From NCBI GenBank assembly GCA_964416595.1, contig CAYQES010000006.1, forward strand, positions 62,001 to 126,000: a stretch of DNA of 64,000 bases, written 5' to 3'. Below the pieces are notes generated by a model. That model worked only from the letters and a program-made list of their open reading frames with translations. It made no database searches and was not told the DNA's origin. Position numbers and translations under genes: made by a program. Position 1 is the first letter of the stretch, and each line of letters opens with the position of its first letter. This document shows, piece after piece, positions 7,977 to 16,653 of this stretch. This DNA comes from JAKFYM01 sp964416595. Lineage in GTDB: Bacteria > Bdellovibrionota > UBA1018 > CAIPTA01.

Positions 7977-9257
7977 ATGGCAAACGTAGACCGCACTTCC
8001 CTCTGGGCTTGGGCTCTGGCTCTGTGGGCCGCTGCAACTTTAAGTTTCATGGCGGGCATGGGCATCGGTAGCACGGTTTTTGTACTCACTTGCCTCTGGT
8101 ATTTGCGGAAAGAAAAAATCTGGCCCGTACTGAAAAAAGAGCCCTTACTGTGGGTGAGCCTTGGCCTCTTGCTAGCCGCTTTATTGAGTATAGTTTCTGC
8201 TCACCTTGCTCCGCCCCTTGGCCTGCCCCTACAAAACTTTCGCGAGTTGCAAAAATTCCATTATTTTTTACTGCCGTTTTTTACGGCCTTCGCGCTCCTA
8301 AAAACCTCAGGGCCAAAACTCGAATTCGAAAAACACCCCCTATGGAAAGCCCTATGTGCCATGGCGCTTTTGGTTTCTGTGGTTTCTATTTTGCAATTTT
8401 GGGGCGGTTATCTTTTCCCCGAGTCTTGGCGAGAATCCCGTTTTTTCCGGTCCGTGGCAACGGGAGAAGATATCGCTTTTTACCATGCGCAAGGCTTGAT
8501 GTATTTCCATTTGAGTTTTGCTTCCGCCATGGGTTTTGTGTGCTCTTATGTGGGCGCCCGTTTATTGTGGCCGCTAGCTACGGACGGAAAAAAGGAAAAG
8601 ATTTTATGGGCTGTACTATTACTGTTTACCTCCCTCGCTTTTTTCTACACCTATTCCCGCATCTCTTGGGTGGCGTTAGGCGCCCTCTTTGTGGCCTTGT
8701 TTTTTTTAAAACGCCCAAGCTTAGGTGTGGCCGCTGTGCTGGCCGTAGTGATTGGCGCAAGTTTAGTGTGGCACTTTTCGCCCACGGTGCGGGGCCGTTG
8801 GCATTTAGCCCGTAATGCCATCGTGGAACGGCAGCAGGTTTGGGCAGGTGCCAGGGAGATGATAGCGGATCGCCCGTGGCTAGGAGTAGGTTTTGGCAAA
8901 ACCGGTTACTACAGCACGCCCTACGCTACCCGGGCCATTGGCTCAAAACCGATTTTTTCTAGCCATGCCCACAATAATTTTCTCGATATTTTAGCGGCCA
9001 CCGGTGTGGTGGGCTTGGTGCCATTTCTTTTGTGGTGGATCGTGCTTTGGATCTACGGTTGGCGTAGTTTTTGGCGCTCCCCGGAAAATGAACGTTGGCT
9101 ACCGGGGGCGTGCCTCGCAGCCTTTGTGACCTTTCATGTGAATGGACTCACACAGGTGAATTTTTTCGACGCTAAAAGCCAGCATTCCTTGATGTTATGG
9201 GCGGGAATCTTGCTCGCCTTGGAGTGGCGCAGGCGGGCTCGTTCGGAAATTATCTAG
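7977..9257 (+). CDS. O-antigen ligase / polymerase family membrane protein
   Basis: A 426-residue multi-pass protein of the Wzy/WaaL type. About ten hydrophobic helices are visible, beginning at residue 8 (LWAWALALWAAATLSFMAGMG). The large periplasmic loop after the central helices ends with HAHNNFLDILAATGVVGLVPF, the Wzy_C signature. Such proteins join or polymerise O-antigen or other bactoprenol-linked glycans at the periplasmic face. WaaL and Wzy cannot be separated from sequence alone. Neighbouring glycosyltransferases support a surface polysaccharide role. The frame could extend to 7926, but the -10 box favours the ATG at 7977. Confidence 0.85.
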   Translation: MANVDRTSLWAWALALWAAATLSFMAGMGIGSTVFVLTCLWYLRKEKIWPVLKKEPLLWVSLGLLLAALLSIVSAHLAPPLGLPLQNFRELQKFHYFLLPFFTAFALLKTSGPKLEFEKHPLWKALCAMALLVSVVSILQFWGGYLFPESWRESRFFRSVATGEDIAFYHAQGLMYFHLSFASAMGFVCSYVGARLLWPLATDGKKEKILWAVLLLFTSLAFFYTYSRISWVALGALFVALFFLKRPSLGVAAVLAVVIGASLVWHFSPTVRGRWHLARNAIVERQQVWAGAREMIADRPWLGVGFGKTGYYSTPYATRAIGSKPIFSSHAHNNFLDILAATGVVGLVPFLLWWIVLWIYGWRSFWRSPENERWLPGACLAAFVTFHVNGLTQVNFFDAKSQHSLMLWAGILLALEWRRRARSEII

Positions 9258-10301
9258 CACCAATTGGTAGAGCGCGAGTGTTTTACTGGCCAATTGCTCC
9301 AAAGAATACTGTTCTTGAATCCAGCCTTGGCTAGATGGCGAAACTTTGCGCGTGGGCTCCCCGGATCGCTCGCGAAAACTTTTTTCCCACAGTTCAATAG
9401 AGTTTGGATCCAAGAATTCTGCCTCTCGAACACCCGCCAAGGCTTCCCGGTGGGGGGGGATATCGGAAACCACTGGCACCGCACCCGCCAAAGCCGCTTC
9501 CAAAGGCGGCCGGCCAAAACCTTCGTAGAGGGAAGGAAAATAAAAAGCTTTCGCTCCAGCCATCAGGGCTTGGATTTCGCCGCCGGTTAAGAGGCCCATG
9601 CGCACTAGGCCTTTTTGCTCTGGGCCCGGAACATTGGTAACCAATGGTAAACAATTTCCTTTTATAAAGGCCTTGTAATGGGCTTGGAAGAGCATATTTG
9701 TGTTTTTGTGGGCTTTCGGATTCGAGAGGCAGAAAAAATATTGTCCAGCTGGCAATTTCAATTTGGCTAGTACGTTTTCATCTTCTTTCCCTAAGGGTTC
9801 GATGGCGTTGGGGATCACGGAAATCTTTTTCCGTAGGTTTTGGGATTTTAGCCAATTGTCGAGCTCGTCTTTGGCCGCGTGGCTCACGGTGCTTACGGCG
9901 CTGGCGCCGAGCAATGAGGGCAAGAGCAAGTAGCGGTAATAGGAACGCTGCAGAAGGGAGCCAAAACGCAAATGGTTGAGGTCGTGCACGGTTTGGATAT
10001 GGGGGCAGGGGTAGTGCCAGAGGCTCGCAAAACTTGGGGTATGGTAAAGGGCGGGGCGTAAGGCGCTAACGGTTTTGGGCAAAAGCCAGGGCTCCAGGGG
10101 ATGCAGGAAGTCCAAGGATTCCTGATGGGGAAAATGCCGCAAGGGGGAGTGGGCCGGGCAGCCTTTGCTCACTAGAAAAAAAATTTCTAAAGGCGGTTTT
10201 TGTTTTTGCCAAGCGTTGGCGAGTGCGAGCACATATTGGGCAATGCCGTGCCCTTGGGTTCCCACCATTCGCCCGTCCACCACAATCCTTGGTTTCGCCA
10301 T
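9195..10301 (-). CDS. GT4 family glycosyltransferase
   Basis: A 368-residue GT-B fold transferase that moves a sugar from a nucleotide donor, probably in cell-surface glycan assembly. The N-terminal acceptor domain begins KPRIVVDGRMVGTQGHGIAQY. The C-terminal donor domain holds YFFCLSNPKAHKN and the E-x7-E motif (YEGFGRPPLEAALAG, about residue 270). Sugar specificity cannot be read. The last 20 or so residues overlap the ligase gene tail-to-tail by 63 bases and end in a low-complexity TSPPAPLQGE stretch. An extended -10-like TGATAAGAA lies six bases before the ATG. Divergent from the UDP-xylose synthase gene. Confidence 0.9.
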   Translation of the reverse strand: MAKPRIVVDGRMVGTQGHGIAQYVLALANAWQKQKPPLEIFFLVSKGCPAHSPLRHFPHQESLDFLHPLEPWLLPKTVSALRPALYHTPSFASLWHYPCPHIQTVHDLNHLRFGSLLQRSYYRYLLLPSLLGASAVSTVSHAAKDELDNWLKSQNLRKKISVIPNAIEPLGKEDENVLAKLKLPAGQYFFCLSNPKAHKNTNMLFQAHYKAFIKGNCLPLVTNVPGPEQKGLVRMGLLTGGEIQALMAGAKAFYFPSLYEGFGRPPLEAALAGAVPVVSDIPPHREALAGVREAEFLDPNSIELWEKSFRERSGEPTRKVSPSSQGWIQEQYSLEQLASKTLALYQLVLDNFRTSPPAPLQGEQDSRP

Positions 10302-10341
10302 AGATCATTCTTATCATGGAGGAATAATTCCGCACATCCTC

Positions 10342-10371
10342 TTGCGCCTTTATCTGGTCACAATGTATCAC
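10342..10371 (+). promoter_or_regulatory. Promoter of the UDP-xylose synthase gene
   Basis: TTGCGC (10342-10347) and TATCAC (10366-10371) are separated by 18 bases, and the ATG follows after six bases (10378). The layout predicts a leaderless message. Confidence 0.5.
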
Positions 10372-10377
10372 TACCCT

Positions 10378-11328
10378 ATGGCTAAACAATCCGTTCTGAT
10401 CACCGGCGCTGCCGGCTTCATTGGCTCCCATCTTTCTGAACGTTTTTTACAAGAAGGCTACTCGGTGCTGGGCGTGGATAACTTTCTCACGGGTCGGGAG
10501 CAGAATTTAAAAGACGCTCTACAGCATAAAGATTTCCGTTTTGAAAAGGCGGACGTAACCAAGCGCTTTGATTTCGCGAATCCCTTTGGTGGAAAATTTT
10601 CCTGGGTGTTTCACTTTGCTTGCCCCGCAAGCCCTATCGATTTTGAAACCCTTTCCCAGGAAATTTTGGAAGTAGATTCCAAGGGCACTTTACTTGCCCT
10701 CGAATTTGCCCGTCAAAATGGCGCCGCTTTTTTCCTGGCGAGCACTTCGGAAGTGTATGGCGATCCATTGGTGCATCCACAAAAAGAAGACTACTGGGGC
10801 AATGTGAGTTCCATTGGCCCCCGCTCCTGCTACGACGAAACCAAGCGTTTTTCCGAAGCTGCCGTGATGGTGTTTCACCGCAAATATAAGCTCGACACCC
10901 GCATCGTACGCATTTTCAATACCTATGGGCCTCGCATGCGTTTGGATGATGGCCGTGTGGTGCCCGAGCTTTGCAGCCAAGCCCTAAAAGGCAAAAAACT
11001 CACCCTCCACGGAGATGGATCCCAAACGCGCTCTTTTTGTTTTGTGAGTGATCTTGTGGACGGCATTTTCAAAATGAGCCAGAGCAAGGAAAACTATCCC
11101 ATCAATTTGGGCAATCCCGTGGAATATTCCTTGAACGATTTTGCCAAAGTGATTGAGCGTTTGGTGGGCAAAAATTTGGGCGTGGAATATTTGCCCGGCC
11201 GCCCCGATGATCCCCGCCGCCGTTGCCCCGATATTTCCAAGGCGCGAAAGCTCCTCGGTTGGGAGCCCAAAGTTTCTTTGGACGAAGGCCTAAAACGCAC
11301 CATGGAAGCCTTCCGCCGGGAGCTATAA
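10378..11328 (+). CDS. uxs: UDP-glucuronate decarboxylase (UDP-xylose synthase)
   Basis: This short-chain dehydrogenase converts UDP-glucuronate to UDP-xylose through an NAD-dependent 4-keto intermediate, supplying a nucleotide sugar for polysaccharide. In 316 residues it shows the GAAGFIGSHL nucleotide-binding loop (residues 10-19) and the decarboxylase signature ASTSEVYGDP. GPRSCYDETKR contains the catalytic YxxxK, followed by RIFNTYGPRM. It lacks the N-terminal membrane anchor of eukaryotic forms. The closely related UDP-glucose epimerases lack the SEVYGDP...GPRSCYDE block. It is followed after 6 bases by a glycosyltransferase gene. Confidence 0.92.
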   Translation: MAKQSVLITGAAGFIGSHLSERFLQEGYSVLGVDNFLTGREQNLKDALQHKDFRFEKADVTKRFDFANPFGGKFSWVFHFACPASPIDFETLSQEILEVDSKGTLLALEFARQNGAAFFLASTSEVYGDPLVHPQKEDYWGNVSSIGPRSCYDETKRFSEAAVMVFHRKYKLDTRIVRIFNTYGPRMRLDDGRVVPELCSQALKGKKLTLHGDGSQTRSFCFVSDLVDGIFKMSQSKENYPINLGNPVEYSLNDFAKVIERLVGKNLGVEYLPGRPDDPRRRCPDISKARKLLGWEPKVSLDEGLKRTMEAFRREL

Positions 11329-11334
11329 AATTCC

Positions 11335-12498
11335 ATGAGTAATTTGCCCGTGCCTGCGCTTCCTTCTTGGACTCAAACTTCCGGCAGGGTGGCCATCGTG
11401 CACGATTGGCTAACAGGCATGCGGGGGGGCGAAGCCATTCTCGATGTGATCGCGGAACTTTTTCCAAACGCTGATCTTTTCACGCTCCTGCAAACCGACT
11501 TCACCATGACGCCCACCATTTTAAATGGGCGAAAAATACATACTTCTTATTTACAAAAGCTCATGGGCCTGCGCCGTTTTAACCAAGGCTATCGCCAGCT
11601 TTTACCCCTCTTTCCCCACGCCATCGAGAGCTTGGATCTTTCTGGCTTTGATCTCATCCTCTCCAACACCCATTGCGTGGCCAAGGGCGTGCGCAAAAAA
11701 CCGGGTGCCTTGCATGTGGCTTATGTTTCCACGCCCATGCGCTATATCTGGGATATGTTCGACGAGTATTTTGGCCCCGGCAAAAGCGGGAAACTCACAA
11801 CGCTCGCGGCGAAGGCCGTGCGGAAACGTTTGCAGGAATGGGATGTGCGGAGCACCAATGGCGTGGATCACCTAATCGCCAATTCCCATTTTGTGCAAAA
11901 GCGCATCCAGGATTTTTGGGGTAGGGAATCCACCGTGATTCATCCGTTCGTGGAAACAAATAAATTTCCCGCGGAACTAAACGGCCCTCCGAAAGATTAT
12001 TATTTGATTGTTTCGGCCTTTGCGCCCTACAAGCGAATCGATCTTGCCGTAGAAGCTTTCCGCCGCTTGGGGCTACGGCTCGTGGTGGTGGGCAAGGGGC
12101 AGGACGAAACAAAACTCCGGCGTTTGGCTCGAGGTGCTGCCAACGTGCAATTCCATGGTGGCCTTTCCAACGAAGCCCTAGGCGAATTATACCGCCGGGC
12201 CCGGGCGTTAATTTTTCCAGGCCTCGAGGATTTTGGGATCACGCCCTTAGAATCCATGTACAACGGCCGGCCCGTGATCGCCTATGGCAAGGGCGGCTTG
12301 CTCGATACGGTGACCCCCGCCACAGGGATTTTTTTTCCGGAACAAACCGTGGAAAGTTTGATGGCTGCTGTGCAGCGTTTTGAAAAAGAGAGGGAAAATT
12401 TTGATCCCCGCGCGGCCCGGGAGCGGGCCCTTGGATTTACCCGTGATCATTTTCGCTCTGCGTATGTGGGCTTTCTTGCCTGCCATCTAAAAACCTAG
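11335..12498 (+). CDS. GT4 family glycosyltransferase (mannosyltransferase-like)
   Basis: A 387-residue GT-B transferase. The N-terminal half (VAIVHDWLTGMRGGEAILDVIAELF) is characteristic of the WbaZ/WcaI-type subgroup, and VSTPMRYIWDMFDEYFGPG follows. The donor half contains VSAFAPYKRIDLAVEAF and FPGLEDFGITPLESMYNGRPVIAYGKGGLLDT with the E-x7-E pair. It begins six bases after the UDP-xylose synthase stop, so the two are co-transcribed, and it may use a sugar made in the same pathway. Cytoplasmic or peripheral membrane location. Sugar and acceptor unknown. Confidence 0.9.
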   Translation: MSNLPVPALPSWTQTSGRVAIVHDWLTGMRGGEAILDVIAELFPNADLFTLLQTDFTMTPTILNGRKIHTSYLQKLMGLRRFNQGYRQLLPLFPHAIESLDLSGFDLILSNTHCVAKGVRKKPGALHVAYVSTPMRYIWDMFDEYFGPGKSGKLTTLAAKAVRKRLQEWDVRSTNGVDHLIANSHFVQKRIQDFWGRESTVIHPFVETNKFPAELNGPPKDYYLIVSAFAPYKRIDLAVEAFRRLGLRLVVVGKGQDETKLRRLARGAANVQFHGGLSNEALGELYRRARALIFPGLEDFGITPLESMYNGRPVIAYGKGGLLDTVTPATGIFFPEQTVESLMAAVQRFEKERENFDPRAARERALGFTRDHFRSAYVGFLACHLKT

Positions 12499-12516
12499 TG
12501 TACGGTTTTGTCTTTT
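12489..12516 (+). terminator. Possible weak intrinsic terminator
   Basis: A six-bp stem AAAACC/GGTTTT spans the stop codon of the glycosyltransferase and is followed by gtctttt. Weak stem, so low confidence. Confidence 0.3.
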
Positions 12517-12545
12517 GTGCTTATCTTTAAATGAACGAGGGTTTT

Positions 12546-12824
12546 ATGAAAAAAATTTTATCGATCTTAGTTCTATCCTGTCTTTTTTCCACGTCCACTT
12601 GGGCGGCTGAATATTGCGGTATGTATTTTAAAAAGAGAGCACACCGTAATTACCAATATATTTTATCCTTTATGAATGGGAGCCAGCGGGTGCAGGCGGG
12701 TCTTTCCTCCCGGAATTACGATGTGGTTCGTTTCCTTCATATGGCCCAAAGCGGTACAAGGATTTGCGTAGAAGGTGTGTGGAACGGACGCGTGATCAAG
12801 GTAAGTAGCGTTCGCCCCCAATAG
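12546..12824 (+). CDS. Small exported hypothetical protein
   Basis: A 92-residue protein with a textbook signal peptide (MKKILSILVLSCLFSTSTWA/AE). The mature part is about 72 residues with two cysteines (near 23 and 84) that could form a disulfide, and otherwise basic and polar residues. The ATG at 12546 has a GAGG site 5 bases upstream and gives the better signal peptide than the ATG five codons earlier. No family recognised. It is tail-to-tail with the next gene. Confidence 0.65.
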   Translation: MKKILSILVLSCLFSTSTWAAEYCGMYFKKRAHRNYQYILSFMNGSQRVQAGLSSRNYDVVRFLHMAQSGTRICVEGVWNGRVIKVSSVRPQ

Positions 12825-12827
12825 GCT

Positions 12828-13235
12828 TTAAGCACCCTTTAACAACTCTTCCATTTCTTTTAAGAGGCGGCTCTCTTCATCTTCTGGAGCGGCTTCGTTC
12901 GTTTGCGGCGGCACCAGTGTGAGCGTGGGATTTTCTTTGGCCGCGGGTGTGGTGTTCAAATGTAAGGTGATGTCGTCGTCGAAAGTGGGAAGACCTTTAA
13001 TCACTTGCCCATGGGATTCAAACAATAAAATCCACGGACGCTCGGCTTGCGGGGCATTTTTGTCTTCGCTCTTAGGCAATGGGCCCAACACAGGATAGAT
13101 TTTTCCATGCTGGAAAAAAATTGCTTCGGATTTTAAGTGGTGGTGTTGCAATAAACCTGTGGACGGAAAAATGCCTAAGGCTTCTTCCCGCCGGATTTCT
13201 TGAAAGCTACCATCCATGAGCTTGATGCGGACCAT
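12828..13235 (-). CDS. Hypothetical protein with acidic tail
   Basis: 135 residues, no secure family. The first 90 residues alternate strand-like segments (MVRIKLMDGSFQEI; AIFFQHGKIYPVLGPLP; PWILLFESHGQVIKGLP). They loosely recall the beta-rich CheW fold, but the similarity is too weak to name it. The tail (about 100-135) is Pro/Thr then Glu rich and ends in a short helix (EESRLLKEMEELLKGA). No signal peptide, so cytoplasmic. A TATATA box lies four bases before the ATG. Confidence 0.6.
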   Translation of the reverse strand: MVRIKLMDGSFQEIRREEALGIFPSTGLLQHHHLKSEAIFFQHGKIYPVLGPLPKSEDKNAPQAERPWILLFESHGQVIKGLPTFDDDITLHLNTTPAAKENPTLTLVPPQTNEAAPEDEESRLLKEMEELLKGA

Positions 13236-13286
13236 ACTGTATATAGAATCGACAGTTTACGTCTAAGACTTAAGGGCCCTGGAAGC

Positions 13287-14402
13287 TTACACGTTAAAAA
13301 TCCGGTGGGGCCTGTGTAATCCCGACCATTCTTCTAGAGTAGCCCGGGGGCGGCCAGTGGAGTCATATTCAATCAGAGCGAAGGTAAGGTTGGTGGATTG
13401 GCCGAGGTGCCGTAAATCTAAATTGATCATGCGAGTCCAGGTGCCCGTATTGATATAGGTTTTGCCATCCGGATAGTAACGTTGCATGGGCCCGTGGGTG
13501 TGGCCAAAGATCACGGTATGTAAATGGGGATTTTTATCTAGAATCGCGCGAGCGTCGTCTTCCAGACCATAAAAGGGCGTGATTTCTTCCTTCATGATTG
13601 CAAGGGTGTTGGCGATATTGGCCCGGCGCTTAGGGTTATAAACAAAACGTGTGTTGAAAAAATAGAAGGCCGAAAAAAGGAGAAACTTAAAAATCACAAT
13701 CGGGTGGATGAAGAGGCCGATAAAGATAAAGAGTTTGGCGGGCTTTACTTTGTCGATATGATCAAGTTCCCACTTTAAGCGATTGATGATCTTGATCACG
13801 TACACCGAGCCCCAGGGCATATAGAGCACGGGTTCGGGCAAGTTTTCGGTAACAAAAGGCTGCTGGTAATTGGTGGTGTGCACTGCCTCGAATTGATTGC
13901 CATGGTGGATTTGGATGCCGTCGTACTCGAGGAATTCCACTTCCGTGTTCACCCATACTTTTTCTTTTTTCCAGCTTTCACCGCCGATCACGCGGCAGAA
14001 TTCTTCCCGTACGGCGGGGAAGAAAAAATCCATATCGTGGTTGCCCACATTGTAGAGCACGCTTTTTCCAGGCTTTGCGGCAAAGGCTTGGAGCCCCTTG
14101 GTTACTTCGGGGTGGCCCTTAAAGATGGTTTTCAAGCGCTCCACAGCGAGATCCGAGGTGATTAAATCGGGGAAATCCCCCTGGTGGGGAACGTTCAGGA
14201 AATCGAACACATCGCCATTTAAAATCAGCTGTACTTCACAGCCATCCCCATAATCCCCAGTGGAAAAATACTCGAGGAATTCGCAAAATTCCCGATCGAA
14301 GAAAAAATCCTCGTGGGGATTGCGGATGCCATCCAAGAAACGCCCGGCGGAGAGGTGCATATCGCTTGTGATCACTTTGATTTTGCGGGGGAGGCCGGGC
14401 AT
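13287..14402 (-). CDS. Calcineurin-like metallophosphoesterase with membrane segment
   Basis: A 371-residue metal-dependent phosphoesterase. The dimetal motifs run in order: SDMHL near residue 13, NGDVFDF near 62, GNHDMDFFF near 120, IHHGNQFEA near 164 and FGHTHGPMQRYY near 300. A hydrophobic stretch (about residues 224-248, LFIFIGLFIHPIVIFKFLLFSAFYFF) is inserted between the metal-binding halves and should tether it to the inner membrane. The motif set is shared with LpxH-type UDP-diacylglucosamine hydrolases, but the substrate is not proven. A paralogue of identical length is at 35776-36891. A TAAACT box seven bases before the ATG suggests a leaderless transcript. Confidence 0.85.
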   Translation of the reverse strand: MPGLPRKIKVITSDMHLSAGRFLDGIRNPHEDFFFDREFCEFLEYFSTGDYGDGCEVQLILNGDVFDFLNVPHQGDFPDLITSDLAVERLKTIFKGHPEVTKGLQAFAAKPGKSVLYNVGNHDMDFFFPAVREEFCRVIGGESWKKEKVWVNTEVEFLEYDGIQIHHGNQFEAVHTTNYQQPFVTENLPEPVLYMPWGSVYVIKIINRLKWELDHIDKVKPAKLFIFIGLFIHPIVIFKFLLFSAFYFFNTRFVYNPKRRANIANTLAIMKEEITPFYGLEDDARAILDKNPHLHTVIFGHTHGPMQRYYPDGKTYINTGTWTRMINLDLRHLGQSTNLTFALIEYDSTGRPRATLEEWSGLHRPHRIFNV

Positions 14403-14595
14403 AGCCTTTAGTTTACCTTAAGTTGCACAGCTTTGTGTGGGGGCGGGGGGTATTTTTTAGTAGCAGGAGTGGCGGGCAGGTCAACGGGTTGAGGGTGGAG
14501 TCTTTTACTGGTTTTAAGGGCTATTTTTGGGGTGGGCGGATCTTTTCAAGTATTTGATTTTATTGGATTTTATATCTGTTTTTTTAACCCGTAAA

Positions 14596-14607
14596 ACCGT
14601 TTAAAGC
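14596..14607 (+). promoter_or_regulatory. Shared 12-base element AACCGTTTAAAG
   Basis: The same 12 bases form half of the perfect palindrome at 44665-44684. Both lie 7-10 bases upstream of a TTGNCN -35-like hexamer ahead of a peptidoglycan hydrolase gene. Confidence 0.4.
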
Positions 14608-14615
14608 GTAAGCAC

Positions 14616-14634
14616 TTGTCTAAAAAATAGACAA
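14616..14634. promoter_or_regulatory. Inverted repeat TTGTCTA-N5-TAGACAA, candidate operator
   Basis: A perfect 7-bp inverted repeat around AAAAA. Over 22 bases it matches the site at 27292-27313 at 18 positions. The outermost difference is compensatory, so the dyad is kept in both copies. Confidence 0.5.
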
Positions 14635-14740
14635 TTGTTTTTTAAAAAATCACCTGTCTCCGTCTTGAACATCATAAAAAAATCACGCCCTTAGCGAGTT
14701 TTGGAGCGTGGCACAAGAATTGAGATTATCCTATCTTAAG

Positions 14741-16111
14741 ATGGGTAAATTTCTTTTTATAGCCATACTCCTTAGTCCACCAGCCTTAGCCGAATGGGAT
14801 CAGGGCGGCCTCGTGCAAGGCGAAGATGCGGCCTATCGGGGCAAGGACGCTAATTACGTTATTGAAAAGAACATAAAAACGGATCTCAACGATTACTTCG
14901 CTTCGGGCAAAACCCCTAAATTCATCCGCGTAAATATTGAAGGTTATAATGTTCGTAAGCCAGACATAAACGGCTACCCCCCAAGCTTCGATCCTGACGA
15001 CAAAAAAAGCATCGATTTCAAAACTAAAAAAGGCATGGTGTTCGCCGTGCAAGAAATGCTTCCTTTAAAAACGGGCGTAGCCGTGCGGATTTTAGTGGAA
15101 GGCAAAGAGCGCTGGATTTTTGTTCCCAAATGGCGCCAAGAAGATTTTCAATTCTGTGAATCTCCCCAATGTTTTTCGGATTTAGCCCAGGTACTGGATA
15201 TTCTCTGGGAGAAAAATATCGACGAAGACCAATTGCATAAGTGCGGAGTTGTGCTGGGTAGTTTAGGCCAGCAGCAAGAAGCGCTGCCTTCTACGGTGGA
15301 AGGTTATGGTTTGAGTGCTACGGGTGGTGGCTCTGGTGGTTCTACTTCTGGTGGTTCTTCCGGAGGATCTTCGAGCGGCTCTGCTACAGGTTCCGGCAGC
15401 GAATCTCCTACCCAGGTTACGGAGACGGTGAGCTCCAGCGTGGGAGCGGAAAGCGGCAAGTGCGTGCCCGATACCCGCGGCTCGGGCGTGAAACCAGATT
15501 TTCGGGCGATTGATAAAAAATACGGCACTAAAGCCAAGAAACAAGCCTTCATTGAACATATGACTCCCTTTGCTCTAGAGATCCAAGCGACTACGGGTTT
15601 CCCCGCGTCGGTGGTGATTGCCCAAGCGGCCCTAGAGACGGGCTGGGGTGCGGATCCAAATTCCGCTCACTTTAAAACCGATGGTATGTATGGCCACTCT
15701 TGTTTCAAGAAGGGTAAAGTAAAAGAATTTGAGGTTAAGATTGCAGGCGTGCAAAGAAAAATTAGGGCTGTCTGCGAAATTCCACGGCCAGAAAATGAGG
15801 GCGGATATTACTATAAATTCGATAGTCGCGAAGATTCTATGTACGCCTATATGTCAAACTTGCTCTTTGATCCTGATACGGAAAGCTATTATCGTGGTGT
15901 GAGGAAAACAGTACAGCGGTATTACCCGGCCGTGGCGCCCTGGGTAGAAGTTGTAGGATATGGAGCGGTTAGTAAGAATGGAAAACCAGAACCTGGAGCT
16001 ATAGTTGGATTGTTTCACTATGCCAGTGATGAAAATTACCGGTCTAAACTTAGGAATATAGTAGAAAAAAATAATCTCGGTGCATTGGAGACCCAAAAGT
16101 TATGTCGATAA
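14741..16111 (+). CDS. Secreted glucosaminidase-type peptidoglycan hydrolase
   Basis: A 456-residue exported enzyme expected to cleave beta-N-acetylglucosaminyl bonds in peptidoglycan. MGKFLFIAILLSPPALA is a signal peptide. Residues about 20-190 form an unassigned N-terminal domain. Residues about 195-230 are a Ser/Gly-rich linker. The C-terminal domain (about 265-450) shows the glucosaminidase pattern AFIEHMTPFALEIQATTGFPASVVIAQAALETGWG, with the catalytic Glu in ALETGWG, then YGHSCFKKG and YYKFDSREDSMYAYMSNLL. The ATG at 14741 gives a proper signal peptide; the GTG at 14708 does not. It overlaps the next gene by 10 bases. Candidate regulatory elements lie upstream. Confidence 0.88.
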   Translation: MGKFLFIAILLSPPALAEWDQGGLVQGEDAAYRGKDANYVIEKNIKTDLNDYFASGKTPKFIRVNIEGYNVRKPDINGYPPSFDPDDKKSIDFKTKKGMVFAVQEMLPLKTGVAVRILVEGKERWIFVPKWRQEDFQFCESPQCFSDLAQVLDILWEKNIDEDQLHKCGVVLGSLGQQQEALPSTVEGYGLSATGGGSGGSTSGGSSGGSSSGSATGSGSESPTQVTETVSSSVGAESGKCVPDTRGSGVKPDFRAIDKKYGTKAKKQAFIEHMTPFALEIQATTGFPASVVIAQAALETGWGADPNSAHFKTDGMYGHSCFKKGKVKEFEVKIAGVQRKIRAVCEIPRPENEGGYYYKFDSREDSMYAYMSNLLFDPDTESYYRGVRKTVQRYYPAVAPWVEVVGYGAVSKNGKPEPGAIVGLFHYASDENYRSKLRNIVEKNNLGALETQKLCR

Positions 16112-16608
16112 TAATTTTTAGCTTACTTTTTTTCTTCAACGGTCATGCGCAAGCAGAAACGGTGCAATTGGGTAAAGATGGCCAAGCGGAGATTTCTTTA
16201 GAAGAAAACAAACTTACGAAAGTAAATATTTCGTTGCCTGGCAAGAAGTCGCAATCGATCGGAGGCATTGGTTCGGAATTTGTGCCTTTTACGTTTGATG
16301 GCGAGGAAACGGAAATTGCGGTTTTAGATTTGGATAAAGATGGCGTAGAAGAGTTTGCTGTACGTTTGATTGTTCCACCTCAAGCCGGTGCTCTCCACGT
16401 GTTTCGCTGGAATAAAAGGAAAAAAGAATTTGAGCCCATAACTTTTCCTCACGGAAAATTCTTAATGGCTTCGGCTTTTGATTCACTGAGCTTATCGCGG
16501 GATGGAAAGATCGAATTTACCGTGAAGATCTACGGCGACGACGGAGCTCCCAGCAAAAAAGTGAAAGATTCTTGCTCATTTAAAGACGGTGAGTTTCGAG
16601 AAGATTGA
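16102..16608 (+). CDS. Exported hypothetical protein with Asp-rich repeat
   Basis: 168 residues starting with a signal peptide (MSIIIFSLLFFFNGHAQA). The centre carries VLDLDKDGVEEFAVRLI, a DxDxDG-type calcium-binding or beta-propeller (FG-GAP/VCBS-like) motif, followed by beta-rich sequence. The start lies inside the glucosaminidase gene (10-base overlap), so the two are translated together and this protein may assist or bind that hydrolase. Exact function unknown. Confidence 0.7.
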   Translation: MSIIIFSLLFFFNGHAQAETVQLGKDGQAEISLEENKLTKVNISLPGKKSQSIGGIGSEFVPFTFDGEETEIAVLDLDKDGVEEFAVRLIVPPQAGALHVFRWNKRKKEFEPITFPHGKFLMASAFDSLSLSRDGKIEFTVKIYGDDGAPSKKVKDSCSFKDGEFRED

Positions 16609-16617
16609 CTGAGGGGG

Positions 16618-16640
16618 CGAAAGGCAAAAAAGCCTCTTCG
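16618..16640. terminator. Hairpin between convergent genes
   Basis: CGA-a-AGGC and GCCT-ct-TCG pair around AAAAAA, and a wider TGAGGG/CCCTCA stem (16610-16656) encloses it. The position between convergent stop codons fits a shared terminator, but there is no long T run. Confidence 0.35.
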
Positions 16641-16653
16641 TCGATCCTCTCCC

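Larger units (their letters stand above)
14403..14740. other. 338-base intergenic region with regulatory motifs
   Basis: No gene is visible here. The region holds a direct repeat GATTTTAT-tg-GATTTTAT (14556-14573), the element AACCGTTTAAAG (about 14596-14607) and the inverted repeat at 14616-14634. It lies between the divergent metallophosphoesterase and glucosaminidase genes. Confidence 0.6.

Noticed and set aside
14556..14573. Direct repeat GATTTTAT-tg-GATTTTAT as CRISPR or integron array
   Set aside because: Only two short copies with a two-base spacer; no array structure.
14709..14724. Sigma-54-like site TGGCAC-N5-TTGAG before the glucosaminidase
   Set aside because: The -12 element should be GC but is GA, and a TATCCT/TATCTT box fits just as well; no activator gene nearby.
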